64,000 nt of DNA from SZUA-547 sp963669265 (GCA_963669265.1 OY769916.1:2914001-2978000); one strand, 5' to 3'. Numbered from the stretch's first letter, positions 18,393 to 27,290 are shown. Numbers and translations: made by a program. The notes: generated by a model from the letters alone, not told the origin.

Positions 18393-19081
18393 GCCCTCGC
18401 GCCGTGAGGCCGGACATGTCGGCGCCTGACGCCGCATCCCCCAAAGCGCCTACAGAGGCGCCCCATGCCTGTGAACTGTGCCCCCGGCTGGTCGAATACC
18501 GCGGCCAGAACGCGGCGGCGCATCCCGATTGGTTCAACGGCGCCGTGCCGTCCTTTGGCGATCCGGAGGCGGAGCTTCTGGTCGTCGGCCTCGCGCCGGG
18601 CGTCACCGGCGCCAATCGAACCGGGCGGCCCTTCACTGGCGATCACGCCGGCGGGCTGCTCTATCAGACGCTGGGCAAATTCGGTTTCACCGAAGGCGAT
18701 TTCGACGCGCGCCCGGATGACGGACTGCGGCTTGTGGGCGCAATGGTCACCAACGCCGTGCGCTGCGTTCCGCCGCAAAACAAGCCCGTTGGCGCGGAGA
18801 TCAACACCTGCCGCGCCTATCTGATCTCTCGGATCGCGGCGTTGCCGAGGCTCAAAGCGCTGGTGGCGTTGGGGAAAATCTCTCACGACAGCACCGTCCG
18901 GGCGCTGGGCGGCAAACTGTCCGCCTATCCCTTCGCGCATGGCGCGCGGCATGAACTGGGCGGCTATAGGCTCTTCGACAGCTACCATTGCTCCCGCTAC
19001 AACACCAACACCCGGCGGTTGACGCCGGAGATGTTCGAGGATGTGTTCTCCACGGTCCGCGCGGAGCTGATTCGCGACTGA
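18389..19081 (+). CDS. Family 5 (UDGb-type) uracil-DNA glycosylase
   Basis: 230 residues. The active-site motif is GLAPGVTGANRTGRPFTGD (residues ~67-85), the form typical of UDGb, which lacks the polar catalytic residue of family 1. The second motif is DSYHCSRYNTNTRRLT near the C-terminus. The Cys pair CELCPRL plus later Cys residues (AVRCVPPQNKP, NTC) fit a 4Fe-4S cluster. It excises uracil and other deaminated bases in repair. The GTG start overlaps the NYN gene stop; an internal ATG at 18416 is an alternative start. Confidence 0.9.
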   Translation: MSPRAVRPDMSAPDAASPKAPTEAPHACELCPRLVEYRGQNAAAHPDWFNGAVPSFGDPEAELLVVGLAPGVTGANRTGRPFTGDHAGGLLYQTLGKFGFTEGDFDARPDDGLRLVGAMVTNAVRCVPPQNKPVGAEINTCRAYLISRIAALPRLKALVALGKISHDSTVRALGGKLSAYPFAHGARHELGGYRLFDSYHCSRYNTNTRRLTPEMFEDVFSTVRAELIRD

Positions 19082-19122
19082 GGCGCGGACCGAAATTGGG
19101 GCCGAGTCTGGGGGACGCGGGC

Positions 19123-19572
19123 ATGCGCAAATTCGTCACCGCCAAGTTTCATGGCATCACCGTGACCGGCGCCGATCTGGAATATCACGGGTCGATCACG
19201 CTGGATCCGGACCATTGCGAAATGGCGGGCATCGTTCCGCTGGAATTCGTCGATATCTGGAACAAGAACTCCGGCGCGCGGATCTCGACCTATGTGATCT
19301 ATGGTGAGCGGGGGTCGCGATGCTGCATTCTGAACGGCGCCGCGGCGCGGACCTGCCAGAAGGGCGACGTCGTGATCATCTCGGCCTCGCGCTACGCCGC
19401 CGCGCGCGAAGTCTATGACCAGCAGCCCACGGTTCTGACCTTCGACGGCGAGAACAACGTTGATGAGATCCTGCGATACAAGGTCGGCATGGACGAACAG
19501 GGCCGCCCGAGCTTTGAGATCGAGACCGTGAAATCCGGCGCCGACGCGTCAGGCGGGTCAGCTAATGAGTGA
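19123..19572 (+). CDS. panD: Aspartate 1-decarboxylase
   Basis: 149 residues. PanD makes beta-alanine for pantothenate/CoA. The self-cleavage site is in EYHGSITLD (residues ~22-30), where Ser becomes the pyruvoyl group. Further family segments are IDIWNKNSGARISTYVIYGERGSR and LNGAAARTCQKGDVVIIS. The C-terminal tail is slightly longer than in E. coli PanD (126). The ATG at 19123 aligns with the family start; a longer open frame upstream is the end of the glycosylase gene read in another frame. Confidence 0.92.
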   Translation: MRKFVTAKFHGITVTGADLEYHGSITLDPDHCEMAGIVPLEFVDIWNKNSGARISTYVIYGERGSRCCILNGAAARTCQKGDVVIISASRYAAAREVYDQQPTVLTFDGENNVDEILRYKVGMDEQGRPSFEIETVKSGADASGGSANE

Positions 19573-19620
19573 CGGCGTCGCCGCCATCACGTATCTACCT
19601 CTCAACCAGAGGACGCGCCG

Positions 19621-20592
19621 ATGACCACCACTGACGAAAGCCCCGCCGAACTTGTGCTCTATCTCGCCGCGCCGCGGGGGTTCTGCGCCGGCGTCGACCG
19701 CGCCATCAAGATCGTTGAACTGGCGCTGGAGAAATGGGGCGCGCCGGTCTTTGTGCGCCACGAGATCGTTCACAACAAATACGTGGTCGATGGGCTGCGT
19801 GCGAAGGGCGCGGTGTTCGTGGAGGAGCTGGATGAATGCCCGGATGACCGTCCGGTCGTATTCTCAGCCCATGGTGTGCCCAAGGCCGTCCCCGCCGAGG
19901 CGGCCCGGCGCGAAATGGTCTTTGTGGACGCGACCTGCCCGCTGGTCTCGAAAGTGCATATCGAGGCTGAGCGGCATTCCCAGAACGGGTTGCAGATGGT
20001 GATGATCGGCCATGACGGCCATCCGGAGACCATCGGCACGATGGGGCAGTTGCCGGACGGCGAGGTCCTGCTGGTCGAGACCGTGGACGACGTCGCGAAT
20101 TTGACGCCGCGCGATCCGGAGCGGCTGGCCTTCATCACCCAAACCACGCTCTCGGTGGACGACACGGCGGAGATCGTCGCGGCGCTCAAGTCCCGGTTTC
20201 CGGCCATAATCGGGCCGCATAAGGAAGACATCTGCTACGCCACCACCAACCGTCAGGAGGCGGTGAAGGCGGTCGCGCCGAAGATCGACGCCCTGCTGGT
20301 GATCGGGGCGCCGAACTCATCCAACTCCAAGCGGCTGGTCGAGGTCGGCAGACGCGCGGGCTGCGCCTATGCGCAGCTGGTCCAGCGCGCGTCTGACATT
20401 GACTGGCGCGCCATCGAAGGGGCCAGGGCGGTAGGCGTCACGGCCGGGGCCAGCGCGCCGGAGACTCTGGTCGAAGAGGTGATCGCGGCCTTCCGCGCCC
20501 GCTACGCCGTTACTGTCGAAGTGGTGGAGACCGCGCGCGAGACCGTCGAGTTCAAGCCGCCGAGGATTCTGCGCGAGACGGCGGCCGCATGA
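19621..20592 (+). CDS. ispH: 4-hydroxy-3-methylbut-2-enyl diphosphate reductase
   Basis: 323 residues. IspH (LytB) is the last enzyme of the MEP isoprenoid pathway, reducing HMBPP to IPP and DMAPP with a 4Fe-4S cluster. Its three cluster Cys are in APRGFCAGVDRAIKIVE (about residue 20), VDATCPLVSKVH and EDICYATTNRQ. The catalytic Glu/His region (VFSAHGVP, MIGHDGHPE) is intact. It is closely followed by a methyltransferase gene one base after its stop. Confidence 0.96.
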   Translation: MTTTDESPAELVLYLAAPRGFCAGVDRAIKIVELALEKWGAPVFVRHEIVHNKYVVDGLRAKGAVFVEELDECPDDRPVVFSAHGVPKAVPAEAARREMVFVDATCPLVSKVHIEAERHSQNGLQMVMIGHDGHPETIGTMGQLPDGEVLLVETVDDVANLTPRDPERLAFITQTTLSVDDTAEIVAALKSRFPAIIGPHKEDICYATTNRQEAVKAVAPKIDALLVIGAPNSSNSKRLVEVGRRAGCAYAQLVQRASDIDWRAIEGARAVGVTAGASAPETLVEEVIAAFRARYAVTVEVVETARETVEFKPPRILRETAAA

Positions 20593-20593
20593 T

Positions 20594-21199
20594 ATGAGCG
20601 CCGATGCGCAAACGCTGGCGGTTTATGCGGACCGGGTGAAGGACTACGCCAAGCTGGTCTCTCGCCCGCGCCCCGATGCGGATCTGCAGGCGTTCATCGA
20701 CGCGATGCCCGTTGGCGGACGGGTGCTGGACCTCGGCTGCGGCGTCGCGACCTCGTCCGACCACATGCGTAAAGCGGGGCTTAATCCTGATCCAATCGAC
20801 GCCTCTCCCGATATGGTGCGCTTGGCGAATGAGACCCATGACGTCGGCGCGCGTATCGGCACGTTTGACGACCTCTCCGCCATTGCCGCCTATGACGGCG
20901 TCTGGGCGAATTTCAGTCTTCTTCACGCGCCCAAAGCGGCGCTGCCCAGGCACTTCGCCGCGATCGCCCGCGCATTGAAGCCTGGCGGGGTGCTGCATGT
21001 GGGCATGAAGCTGGGGGAGGGGGAGGCGCGCGACGCGCTGGGCCGCGTCTACGCCTTTGTCACCGTCACGGAGTTGCACGACATGCTGAAAGTGGCTGGT
21101 TTGGCTCCAGCGGTCACGAGAGAGGGCGCGGAAGCCGGCCTCGCCGGAACCGTGGACCCGTTCGTGATCTGCCGCGCGGTCAAACCCGCCGATGCCTGA
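20594..21199 (+). CDS. class I SAM-dependent methyltransferase
   Basis: 201 residues. The SAM-binding motif I is GRVLDLGCGVATSS (residues ~42-55); the acidic loop PDPIDASPDMVRLAN and the post-motif ALKPGGVLHVGMKLGEGE follow, all standard for class I small-molecule methyltransferases. Substrate is unknown. It begins one base after ispH and overlaps rnhA by eight bases, so it is part of the ispH-rnhA unit. Confidence 0.87.
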   Translation: MSADAQTLAVYADRVKDYAKLVSRPRPDADLQAFIDAMPVGGRVLDLGCGVATSSDHMRKAGLNPDPIDASPDMVRLANETHDVGARIGTFDDLSAIAAYDGVWANFSLLHAPKAALPRHFAAIARALKPGGVLHVGMKLGEGEARDALGRVYAFVTVTELHDMLKVAGLAPAVTREGAEAGLAGTVDPFVICRAVKPADA

Positions 21200-21689
21200 G
21201 CTGGTCGCCTATACCGACGGCGCCTGTTCGGGCAATCCCGGACCGGGCGGCTGGGGAGCGCTGCTGATCGCCCGCGACGGCGAAACCGTGCTCAAGGAGC
21301 GCGAGCTTTGCGGCGGCGAGGCGGAGACCACCAACAACCGGATGGAGCTCATGGCCGCGATCATGGTGCTGGAGACGCTGACGCGCCCCTCCGTCATCAC
21401 CCTCGTTACGGACTCGACATACGTAAAGGGTGGCGTGACGCAGTGGATTCACGGTTGGAAGCGCAACGGCTGGAAAACCTCCGCCAAGAAGCCGGTCAAA
21501 AACGAGGATCTCTGGCGACGGCTGGATGACGCCCGCGCCCGCCACGACGTGACCTGGGAATGGGTCAAGGGCCATGCGGGGCATGAAGAGAACGAGCGCG
21601 CCGATAAGCTCTCACGCGACGGGATGGCCCCCTTCAAGCCGGAAAAGCCGAAGAAGAGCAAAGTCGAAGCGCAGGACGAGGCCGACTGA
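21192..21689 (+). CDS. rnhA: Ribonuclease HI
   Basis: 165 residues. RNase HI cuts the RNA strand of RNA:DNA hybrids. The four acidic catalytic residues are in VAYTDGACSGNPGPGGWG, TTNNRMELMAAI, VTDSTYVKGGVTQWIHGWKRNGWKT and the C-terminal HEENERADKLS segment (with the conserved His before it in KGHAGH). A short Lys-rich C-terminal tail follows. Its start lies inside the end of the methyltransferase gene. Confidence 0.96.
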   Translation: MPELVAYTDGACSGNPGPGGWGALLIARDGETVLKERELCGGEAETTNNRMELMAAIMVLETLTRPSVITLVTDSTYVKGGVTQWIHGWKRNGWKTSAKKPVKNEDLWRRLDDARARHDVTWEWVKGHAGHEENERADKLSRDGMAPFKPEKPKKSKVEAQDEAD

Positions 21690-21713
21690 AGCGCGATGTC
21701 CAATCGTTTTAGT

Positions 21714-22268
21714 CTACGGATCGGGCGTATTGCTCGACGGGTCGCGGGCGCATACGGGCGCGGGCAACTCGTTCGCAAGCACGGCGGTTAAGACGATTTG
21801 CTGCTCAGTTACGAAAAAGATCACGGCCATGTACTTTCCGGACTGGGTCGTCGTGGTCGAGCCAATGGCGCGGTAGTAGTCGAAACCGTCAACCTGACAG
21901 TCGTTGATGGTTGTGAATCTACCCGAATTCTGAAACTCGACAATCCGCGCGTCCCACGCGCGCTGCATCTCGTCAAGGACTTCCGAGGTGGCCTTTGACG
22001 GATCGAGATAGACATCGCAGCCGAACAATCCATCACGAAGCTGCTTCCAACTGAGCGCAGCCCCACCGTGCTTGCTCTCCCATATGGTAGATCCGTCGGA
22101 GGCCTTCATGCTTCGCAATCGTCTTGTATCAGGAGCACGACCCTCGGTGATCGCCGGCATGCAGCGATCGTTGACGAGGTCCCAGAATTCATCCTCGGCG
22201 TTTGCGGCTTTCACCGAGGATGCGCCTAAGACACATAAAATCCACATGGCCAGCGTCGGAAGTCGCAA
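21714..22268 (-). CDS. exported protein of unknown function
   Basis: 184 residues with a cleavable signal peptide (MRLPTLAMWILCVLGASSVKA, cut near AANA). The mature part has four Cys (DRCMP, FGCDV, NDCQV, PVCAR), which suggests two disulfides in the periplasm. No family was recognised. Base composition is noticeably lower in GC than rnhA and the TRIC gene on either side, and the gene is convergent with rnhA. It may be a recent insertion between conserved neighbours. Confidence 0.7.
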   Translation of the reverse strand: MRLPTLAMWILCVLGASSVKAANAEDEFWDLVNDRCMPAITEGRAPDTRRLRSMKASDGSTIWESKHGGAALSWKQLRDGLFGCDVYLDPSKATSEVLDEMQRAWDARIVEFQNSGRFTTINDCQVDGFDYYRAIGSTTTTQSGKYMAVIFFVTEQQIVLTAVLANELPAPVCARDPSSNTPDP

Positions 22269-22447
22269 TCGTCGGTTCCCTTGGACTTGGAAATCTTTTT
22301 CAGGTCAATCGGTTGGAATGGTCGCTCTTATGGGCGATTATCGTTCGACAGGCGGTAGTGTTCGCCAGGGCGGAAGGAAGCGCAAGTTGCTTTGCACAAG
22401 CGAGCCGGTGAATTGAGTCCCCTTGTCGAAGCGAAGGGCAAGACCGC

Positions 22448-23071
22448 ATGACGCTGATCCAGTTGCTCGATTTCGCGGCGGTGTTCGTCTTCGCCATCGC
22501 TGGCGCTCTGACCGCCTCGCGCGCGCAACTGGACGTGTTCGGCTTCATCCTGATCGCCTGCGTCACCGGGCTGGGCGGCGGCACGTTCCGCGATCTGGTG
22601 CTCGACCGCACGCCGGTCTTTTGGGTCGATGATCCGATGTATCTGGCGGTCGCCGCCGCCGCCGCGGTCCCATTATTCTTTCTGGCCCACAAGTTCGAGA
22701 ACCGTCAGAAGGCGCTCCTTTGGGCGGATGCGGCGGGCCTCGCCGTCGCGGTCGCGGTGGGCGTGGCGGCGGCGAGACAAGTGGCCGCGCCCTGGCCGAT
22801 CATGGTGCTGATGGGGGTCGTCACCGGCACGTTCGGCGGTCTGGCGCGTGACGTCATCTGCAATGAGGTGCCGCTGGTCCTGCGGCGGGAGATCTACGCG
22901 ACAGCCGCTTTCGCTGGGGCGTTGGCCGGGGTCGGCGTCTATGAGATCACGAAGGAATCCGCGCTTTCGGCGCTGGTCTGCGGCGCGGTCACGTTCGTAT
23001 TCCGCGGCGCTGCGATCCTGTTTGGCTGGGCGATGCCGCTTTATAAACCTCGTCCGCCGCGCAATCGCTGA
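22448..23071 (+). CDS. TRIC cation channel family protein (YicG/UPF0126 type)
   Basis: 207 residues, seven hydrophobic helices in two repeats. Each repeat has the Gly-rich element GLGGGTFRDLVLDRTPVFW and VVTGTFGGLARDVICNEVPLV, the family hallmark. Prokaryotic TRIC proteins form trimeric monovalent cation channels in the inner membrane. It stands alone; the 179 bases upstream, shared with the divergent exported-protein gene, hold no open frame that looks real. Confidence 0.92.
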   Translation: MTLIQLLDFAAVFVFAIAGALTASRAQLDVFGFILIACVTGLGGGTFRDLVLDRTPVFWVDDPMYLAVAAAAAVPLFFLAHKFENRQKALLWADAAGLAVAVAVGVAAARQVAAPWPIMVLMGVVTGTFGGLARDVICNEVPLVLRREIYATAAFAGALAGVGVYEITKESALSALVCGAVTFVFRGAAILFGWAMPLYKPRPPRNR

Positions 23072-23078
23072 ACGGGGC

Positions 23079-23579
23079 TCAGAACGCGTCGAAAGCCTTT
23101 GGATAGCCCGCCTCGCCGACGGGCCGCGTCATGCGCGGGCTAAAGGGCAGTCCCAGCAGGTTCGGCCCGGCGAAGCGGCATTCCAGCGCCTCGGCCGGTT
23201 CCGGCGCGAATCCGTGCGGCGCGTAAAGGCCGGGATCGCCCAGAGCGGCGACGAACCCGATCCCGTCGCGCTGCATGCGCTGCAGACCCATCTCAATCAG
23301 CTTGTCCGACAGGCCCTTTCCCTGCTTGTCTGCGCGAATGGCGAGCGGGCCGAGCCCAGCGACGGGCATATTCGCGGGCGGGTCCATGGCGATCTTGAAG
23401 AAGGCGATATAGCCCGCCAGCCCCTTGCCGTCCTCGGCGACGTATTCGGCCAGCATGTCGCCGTCCTTGCGCAGATCGCTGACCGTCTGCGCCTCGGCCC
23501 CGCCGCCGAAGCTGGCGGACAGCAGCTCCCCCGCGTCGGCGAAATCGCCCTTTCGGGCCACTCTCAGAATCGGGGTCAT
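23079..23579 (-). CDS. GNAT family N-acetyltransferase
   Basis: 166 residues. The acetyl-CoA-binding loop is ADKQGKGLSDKLIEMGL (motif A, residues ~83-99), preceded by VAGLGPLAIRA. The C-terminal VAALGDPGLYAPHGFAPEP is typical of the YhbS-like subgroup. The substrate is unknown. The ATG overlaps the stop of the upstream YeaQ-like gene (ATGA), so the two are coupled. Confidence 0.86.
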   Translation of the reverse strand: MTPILRVARKGDFADAGELLSASFGGGAEAQTVSDLRKDGDMLAEYVAEDGKGLAGYIAFFKIAMDPPANMPVAGLGPLAIRADKQGKGLSDKLIEMGLQRMQRDGIGFVAALGDPGLYAPHGFAPEPAEALECRFAGPNLLGLPFSPRMTRPVGEAGYPKAFDAF

Positions 23580-23809
23580 TTGATCGCCCGCGCAATCATG
23601 ATCAGCAGGCAGGCGCCGGCGGTGGCCGCCACAAGGCTGGGCAGCAGGCCATTAATGCCGAGGCCGATGAAAGACGCGATGAACCGGGCCACCAGTCCGC
23701 CGACAATGCCGAGGGCGATATTCGCCAGCAGGCCCATTTTCGAACTCATGAATTTCTCGGCCAGCCAGCCCGCCACGCCGCCGATGATGATCGCGCCAAT
23801 CCACGCCAA
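23576..23809 (-). CDS. GlsB/YeaQ/YmgE family small membrane protein
   Basis: 77 residues, three hydrophobic segments. It starts MAWIGAIIIGGVAGWLAEKFMSSKMG, then the NIALGIVGGLVARFI repeat, the plan of the transglycosylase-associated (GlsB/YeaQ) family, which is often stress-induced. The molecular function is unknown. It lies 12 bases after fmt on the same strand and overlaps the GNAT gene by four bases. Confidence 0.87.
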   Translation of the reverse strand: MAWIGAIIIGGVAGWLAEKFMSSKMGLLANIALGIVGGLVARFIASFIGLGINGLLPSLVAATAGACLLIMIARAIK

Positions 23810-23821
23810 AATGCGCCCCCT

Positions 23822-24751
23822 TCAGGTCAGTTTCGCGCCCGCCGCGACCGGAAAGCCGCGCAGGAAGTCCTTATTCGACATGGCGCCCTTGCCCGCGCGC
23901 TGCAAGGTCCTGAGCCGCAATCGCCCGGCGCCGTCCGGGCCGCAGGCGATCAGAAGGTCGTCGTCCAACGCCGTTCCGGGCGCTGAAGACGCGCCGCTTG
24001 GCTCGGGGCGCGAAAGCAGGAGTTTGACCCGCTCGCCCGCGATCTCACACCACGCGCCGGGGAAGGGGGAAAGGCCGCGGATCTGCCGATCAAGCTCTTC
24101 TGCGGGCCGGGTCCAGTCGATCCGCGCCTCCGCCTTGTCGATCTTGGCGGCGTAGACCGCGCCCTCCTCAGGCTGCGGCGCGGGCGTCAGCGATCCGTCC
24201 GCCACTCCCTTCAGCGCCCGGTCGATCATTCCAGCGCCCAAAGCGGCCAGCCGGTCATGCATCGATCCGGCGGTGTCCTCGTCGCGGATCGGAGTCGTTT
24301 CGGTCAGGATCACCGGTCCGGTGTCGAGGCCGGCTTCCATCAGCATCGCGCAGACGCCGGTCTCCGCGTCGCCCGCCATGATCGCCCGTTGGATCGGCGC
24401 CGCCCCGCGCCAACGCGGCAGCAGCGAGGCGTGCAGGTTCACGCAGCCGAGCCGGGGCGCATCGAGGATCGCTTGCGGCAGGATCAGCCCATAGGCCACC
24501 ACCACGGCCGCATCCAGATCCAGCGCCGCGAACGCGTCGCGATTATCCTCCGATCTGAAATTGAGCGGCGTGCGCGCCTCCAGCCCCAGCGCTTCGGCGC
24601 GGGCGTGAACGGGCGAGAGGCGCAGCTTTTTGCCTCGCCCGGCAGGGCGCGGCGGCTGCGAGTAAACTGCGGCGATATTGTGCCCGGCCTCCGCCAGCGC
24701 GTCCAAGGCCGGGACCGAGAAATCCGGCGTGCCCATGAACGCAAGACGCAT
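23822..24751 (-). CDS. fmt: Methionyl-tRNA formyltransferase
   Basis: 309 residues. Fmt formylates initiator Met-tRNA using 10-formyl-THF. The N-terminal Rossmann-like domain starts MRLAFMGTPDFSVPALDAL; the catalytic motif is CVNLHASLLPRWRGAAPIQRAIMAGD (Asn, His and the nearby Asp). The OB-fold-like C-terminal domain begins around residue 205. The start codon touches the stop of the deformylase-like gene. fmt with def is the conserved formylation/deformylation pair. Confidence 0.96.
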   Translation of the reverse strand: MRLAFMGTPDFSVPALDALAEAGHNIAAVYSQPPRPAGRGKKLRLSPVHARAEALGLEARTPLNFRSEDNRDAFAALDLDAAVVVAYGLILPQAILDAPRLGCVNLHASLLPRWRGAAPIQRAIMAGDAETGVCAMLMEAGLDTGPVILTETTPIRDEDTAGSMHDRLAALGAGMIDRALKGVADGSLTPAPQPEEGAVYAAKIDKAEARIDWTRPAEELDRQIRGLSPFPGAWCEIAGERVKLLLSRPEPSGASSAPGTALDDDLLIACGPDGAGRLRLRTLQRAGKGAMSNKDFLRGFPVAAGAKLT

Positions 24752-25281
24752 CAGGTCTGTTCCTGCGCCTCTCTCTTCGCCGCCTTCTTGGCTTTGTCGA
24801 GCAGCATGCGGCGCTTGATCGGCTTCAGATGCTCGAAATACATCCGTCCGTCCAGATGGTCGAGCTGATGCTGGGCGGAGATCGAGGAGAGCCCTTCGAA
24901 CTCGCGTTCGACCTCTTCGCCAGTCTCATCCAGAAAGCGCAGCTTCACCCGCTTTGGTCGCGGAATCATGGCCCAGACGCCCGGCAGATTTGGGCTTCCC
25001 TCGGCGTACTCGTCCAACTCCTCCGATGCTTCCAGCAACACCGGATTGGCCAGCCGCACGATCGGTCCGGCGGCGCCTGAAATGTCGATCACCGCGAGAC
25101 GCAGCATCACGCCAAGCTGCGGCGCGGCGAGTCCCGCGCCCGGCAGCGCCTGCATCGCGGCGACCATCTCATCCCAGATCGCGCGAATGTCGTCCGTCAC
25201 CGCGTCGATCGGCTCGGCCCTGGCCTTCAGGCGCGGATCGGGCCAGCGCAGAAACGGCCGGTGTTTCGCTGCTTCGGTCAT
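24751..25281 (-). CDS. peptide deformylase-like protein with altered active site
   Basis: 176 residues with the overall deformylase fold. Motif I is kept as GAGLAAPQ (residues 48-55), but motif II reads EGSPN instead of EGCLS, so the metal-binding Cys is replaced by Ser96. Motif III reads HQLDH instead of HEXDH, so the catalytic Glu is Gln139. Loss of one metal ligand and the general base argues against normal deformylase activity. It sits between fmt and the intact def gene, nine bases from the latter, and probably arose by duplication. Reading frame and codon use look normal, so it is retained rather than decaying. Confidence 0.85.
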   Translation of the reverse strand: MTEAAKHRPFLRWPDPRLKARAEPIDAVTDDIRAIWDEMVAAMQALPGAGLAAPQLGVMLRLAVIDISGAAGPIVRLANPVLLEASEELDEYAEGSPNLPGVWAMIPRPKRVKLRFLDETGEEVEREFEGLSSISAQHQLDHLDGRMYFEHLKPIKRRMLLDKAKKAAKREAQEQT

Positions 25282-25290
25282 CGTTCCGCC

Positions 25291-25815
25291 TCAAGCCTTT
25301 TCTTTCGCGCGCTGGCGCTTCAGCTTCTTCATCTTCTCGGTGATCATCGCGCGGCGCACCGGCCCCAGATGGTCGATGAACAGCTTGCCGTTCAGGTGGT
25401 CGATCTCATGCTGCACGCAGGTCGCCCACAGCCCGTCCCATTCGCGCTCCACCTCTGCGCCGTCGGCGTTGAGGTATCTCACGCGCACGGCGGCGGGGCG
25501 GGTCACTTCGCCGTAGAAATCAGGGATCGAAAGGCAGCCTTCTTCGTGAATGTTGATCTCGTCCGAGGCCCATGTGATCTCGGGGTTAATCACGGCGACA
25601 GGAGACGGTTCCTCCTCCTTGTCGGCGCAATCCATCACCAGGACGCGCAGACCCACGCCGATCTGTGGCCCGGCGAGGCCGACGCCCGGCGCGTCATACA
25701 TGGTCTCGAACATATCCTCGATCAGCGCGCGCAGCGTGTCGTCGACCGTCTCGACGGGGCTCGCCTTCTTTTTCAGGCGCGGATCGGGATGGAGAAGGAT
25801 GTCTTTGATCGCCAT
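25291..25815 (-). CDS. def: Peptide deformylase
   Basis: 174 residues. All three catalytic motifs are intact: GVGLAGPQ (44-51), EGCLS with metal ligand Cys94, and HEIDH with His136, Glu137 and His140. It removes the formyl group from nascent protein N-termini. The start MAIKDILLHPDPRLK is the usual one; the in-frame extension upstream is not supported. It is the first gene of def / def-like / fmt / YeaQ / GNAT on the minus strand. Confidence 0.96.
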   Translation of the reverse strand: MAIKDILLHPDPRLKKKASPVETVDDTLRALIEDMFETMYDAPGVGLAGPQIGVGLRVLVMDCADKEEEPSPVAVINPEITWASDEINIHEEGCLSIPDFYGEVTRPAAVRVRYLNADGAEVEREWDGLWATCVQHEIDHLNGKLFIDHLGPVRRAMITEKMKKLKRQRAKEKA

Positions 25816-25954
25816 GCTGGGGAGGTATGGGATCGCCGCTCTATGGTCAAGCGTGAGCCGGGCGCAGGGGAGATCCGACGCGCCCTTGCCGTCCCAAGCG
25901 GACCGGCCTAGCTTCGCGCGCAACGATCACCGTGGCGCAGGCGCAGGAGCGGGC

Positions 25955-27139
25955 ATGTCCTTCGATTTCGACGAAATCATCGAGCAGCGGGGAAACCACT
26001 CCGACAAGTGGGACCAGATGGAGGCGTCGATGGGCGTGTCGCCGGAGGGCGGCATCCCGATGTGGATCGCGGATATGGATTTTCGCGCGGCGCCCGCGAT
26101 CGGGGCGGCGCTGGAGCGCCAGATGCGGAACGGCCTGCACACCTATTATGGCGGGTTTGACAGCTGGCGCGGCGCGATCACGGACTGGATGAAGACCCGT
26201 CACGCATGGGACGTGGATCCGGACTGGATCCTGCCTTCGGCCGGCATGGTCTCCGCCCTCGGGCTGGTGATTCAGGCGTTTTCCGAGCCGGGGGAGGGGG
26301 TGGTCGTGTTCTCTCCGGTCTATCACGCCTTTCACCGCATCATCCGCTGCAACGACCGCCGGATCATCGAGAGCGAACTGGTCAATCAGGATGGCCGCTA
26401 CGTGATGGATCTCGACCGCCTGGGCCGGGAGTTGCCGGAGGATGCGCGAATCCTGTTCTTTTGCACCCCGCATAATCCCGGCGGCCGGGTTTGGGATGTC
26501 GAGGAGATTCGCGCGCTGGCCCGTTTCTGCGCTGAGCGGGACCTGATCCTCGTCTCGGATGAGGCGCATCAGGACCTTGTCTACTCGGATGGGAGCCACA
26601 CCGTCACCGCCGTCGCTGCGCCGGAGATCGCCGACCGGCTGATCACCGTCTGCGCGACCACCAAGACCTTTAATATCGCGGGCATCCACACCGGCCACGC
26701 CATTATCGAAGACAAAATGCTGCGCGCCGGATATGTGGCGCGGCAGAAGGCGGCGGGGCTTGGATCGGTGAACCGGTTCGGCATTCAATTGGCTGAGGCC
26801 GCCTATACCGGCGGCGCGCCATGGCTGGACGCTCTGTTGCTCTATCTGGAGCGCAATCGCGATCTCTTGGAGGGGCGCCTGGCGGCGGATGTTCCCGGCG
26901 CCGCGCCGATGCATATGCAGGCGACCTATCTGGGCTGGGTCGATTTCAGCGGCGTCGATCTGCCTTACGCGGAGATCACGCGCCGCATTAAAGAGGACGC
27001 CAAAATCGCCCCCAGTCCCGGCCCTTTGTTCGGCGTTGGCGGGGATGGTTTTCTGCGATTCAACTTCGCCTGCCGCCGGGCGTTGCTGACCGAGGCGCTG
27101 GACCGGATGGCCGACGTTTTCACGGATCTGCGGTCCTGA
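25955..27139 (+). CDS. patB: MalY/PatB-type PLP-dependent aminotransferase / cystathionine beta-lyase
   Basis: 394 residues, fold-type I PLP enzyme. The N-terminal IPMWIADMDFRAAPAI is the MalY/PatB mark; the PLP Asp region is ILVSDEAHQDLVY and the PLP Lys is in CATTKTFNIAGIHTG. It probably cleaves C-S bonds of cystathionine or cysteine conjugates. The start is the ATG after CAGGAGCGGGC. It is divergent from def, with about 140 bases between. Confidence 0.9.
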   Translation: MSFDFDEIIEQRGNHSDKWDQMEASMGVSPEGGIPMWIADMDFRAAPAIGAALERQMRNGLHTYYGGFDSWRGAITDWMKTRHAWDVDPDWILPSAGMVSALGLVIQAFSEPGEGVVVFSPVYHAFHRIIRCNDRRIIESELVNQDGRYVMDLDRLGRELPEDARILFFCTPHNPGGRVWDVEEIRALARFCAERDLILVSDEAHQDLVYSDGSHTVTAVAAPEIADRLITVCATTKTFNIAGIHTGHAIIEDKMLRAGYVARQKAAGLGSVNRFGIQLAEAAYTGGAPWLDALLLYLERNRDLLEGRLAADVPGAAPMHMQATYLGWVDFSGVDLPYAEITRRIKEDAKIAPSPGPLFGVGGDGFLRFNFACRRALLTEALDRMADVFTDLRS

Positions 27140-27290
27140 CGCCAACGGAAAAAGCGCCGCCAAAGGCGTCGCACTCAGTGGATTTGGCTGACACAACCGC
27201 CATCAAGAGTTGAGGCGGGCCCGCGAAGCAGCCGCGGAAGGGCGAACGCATTCGAGCGTCAAAAATCCGGCGTCTCGATTCGAGGGTCCA

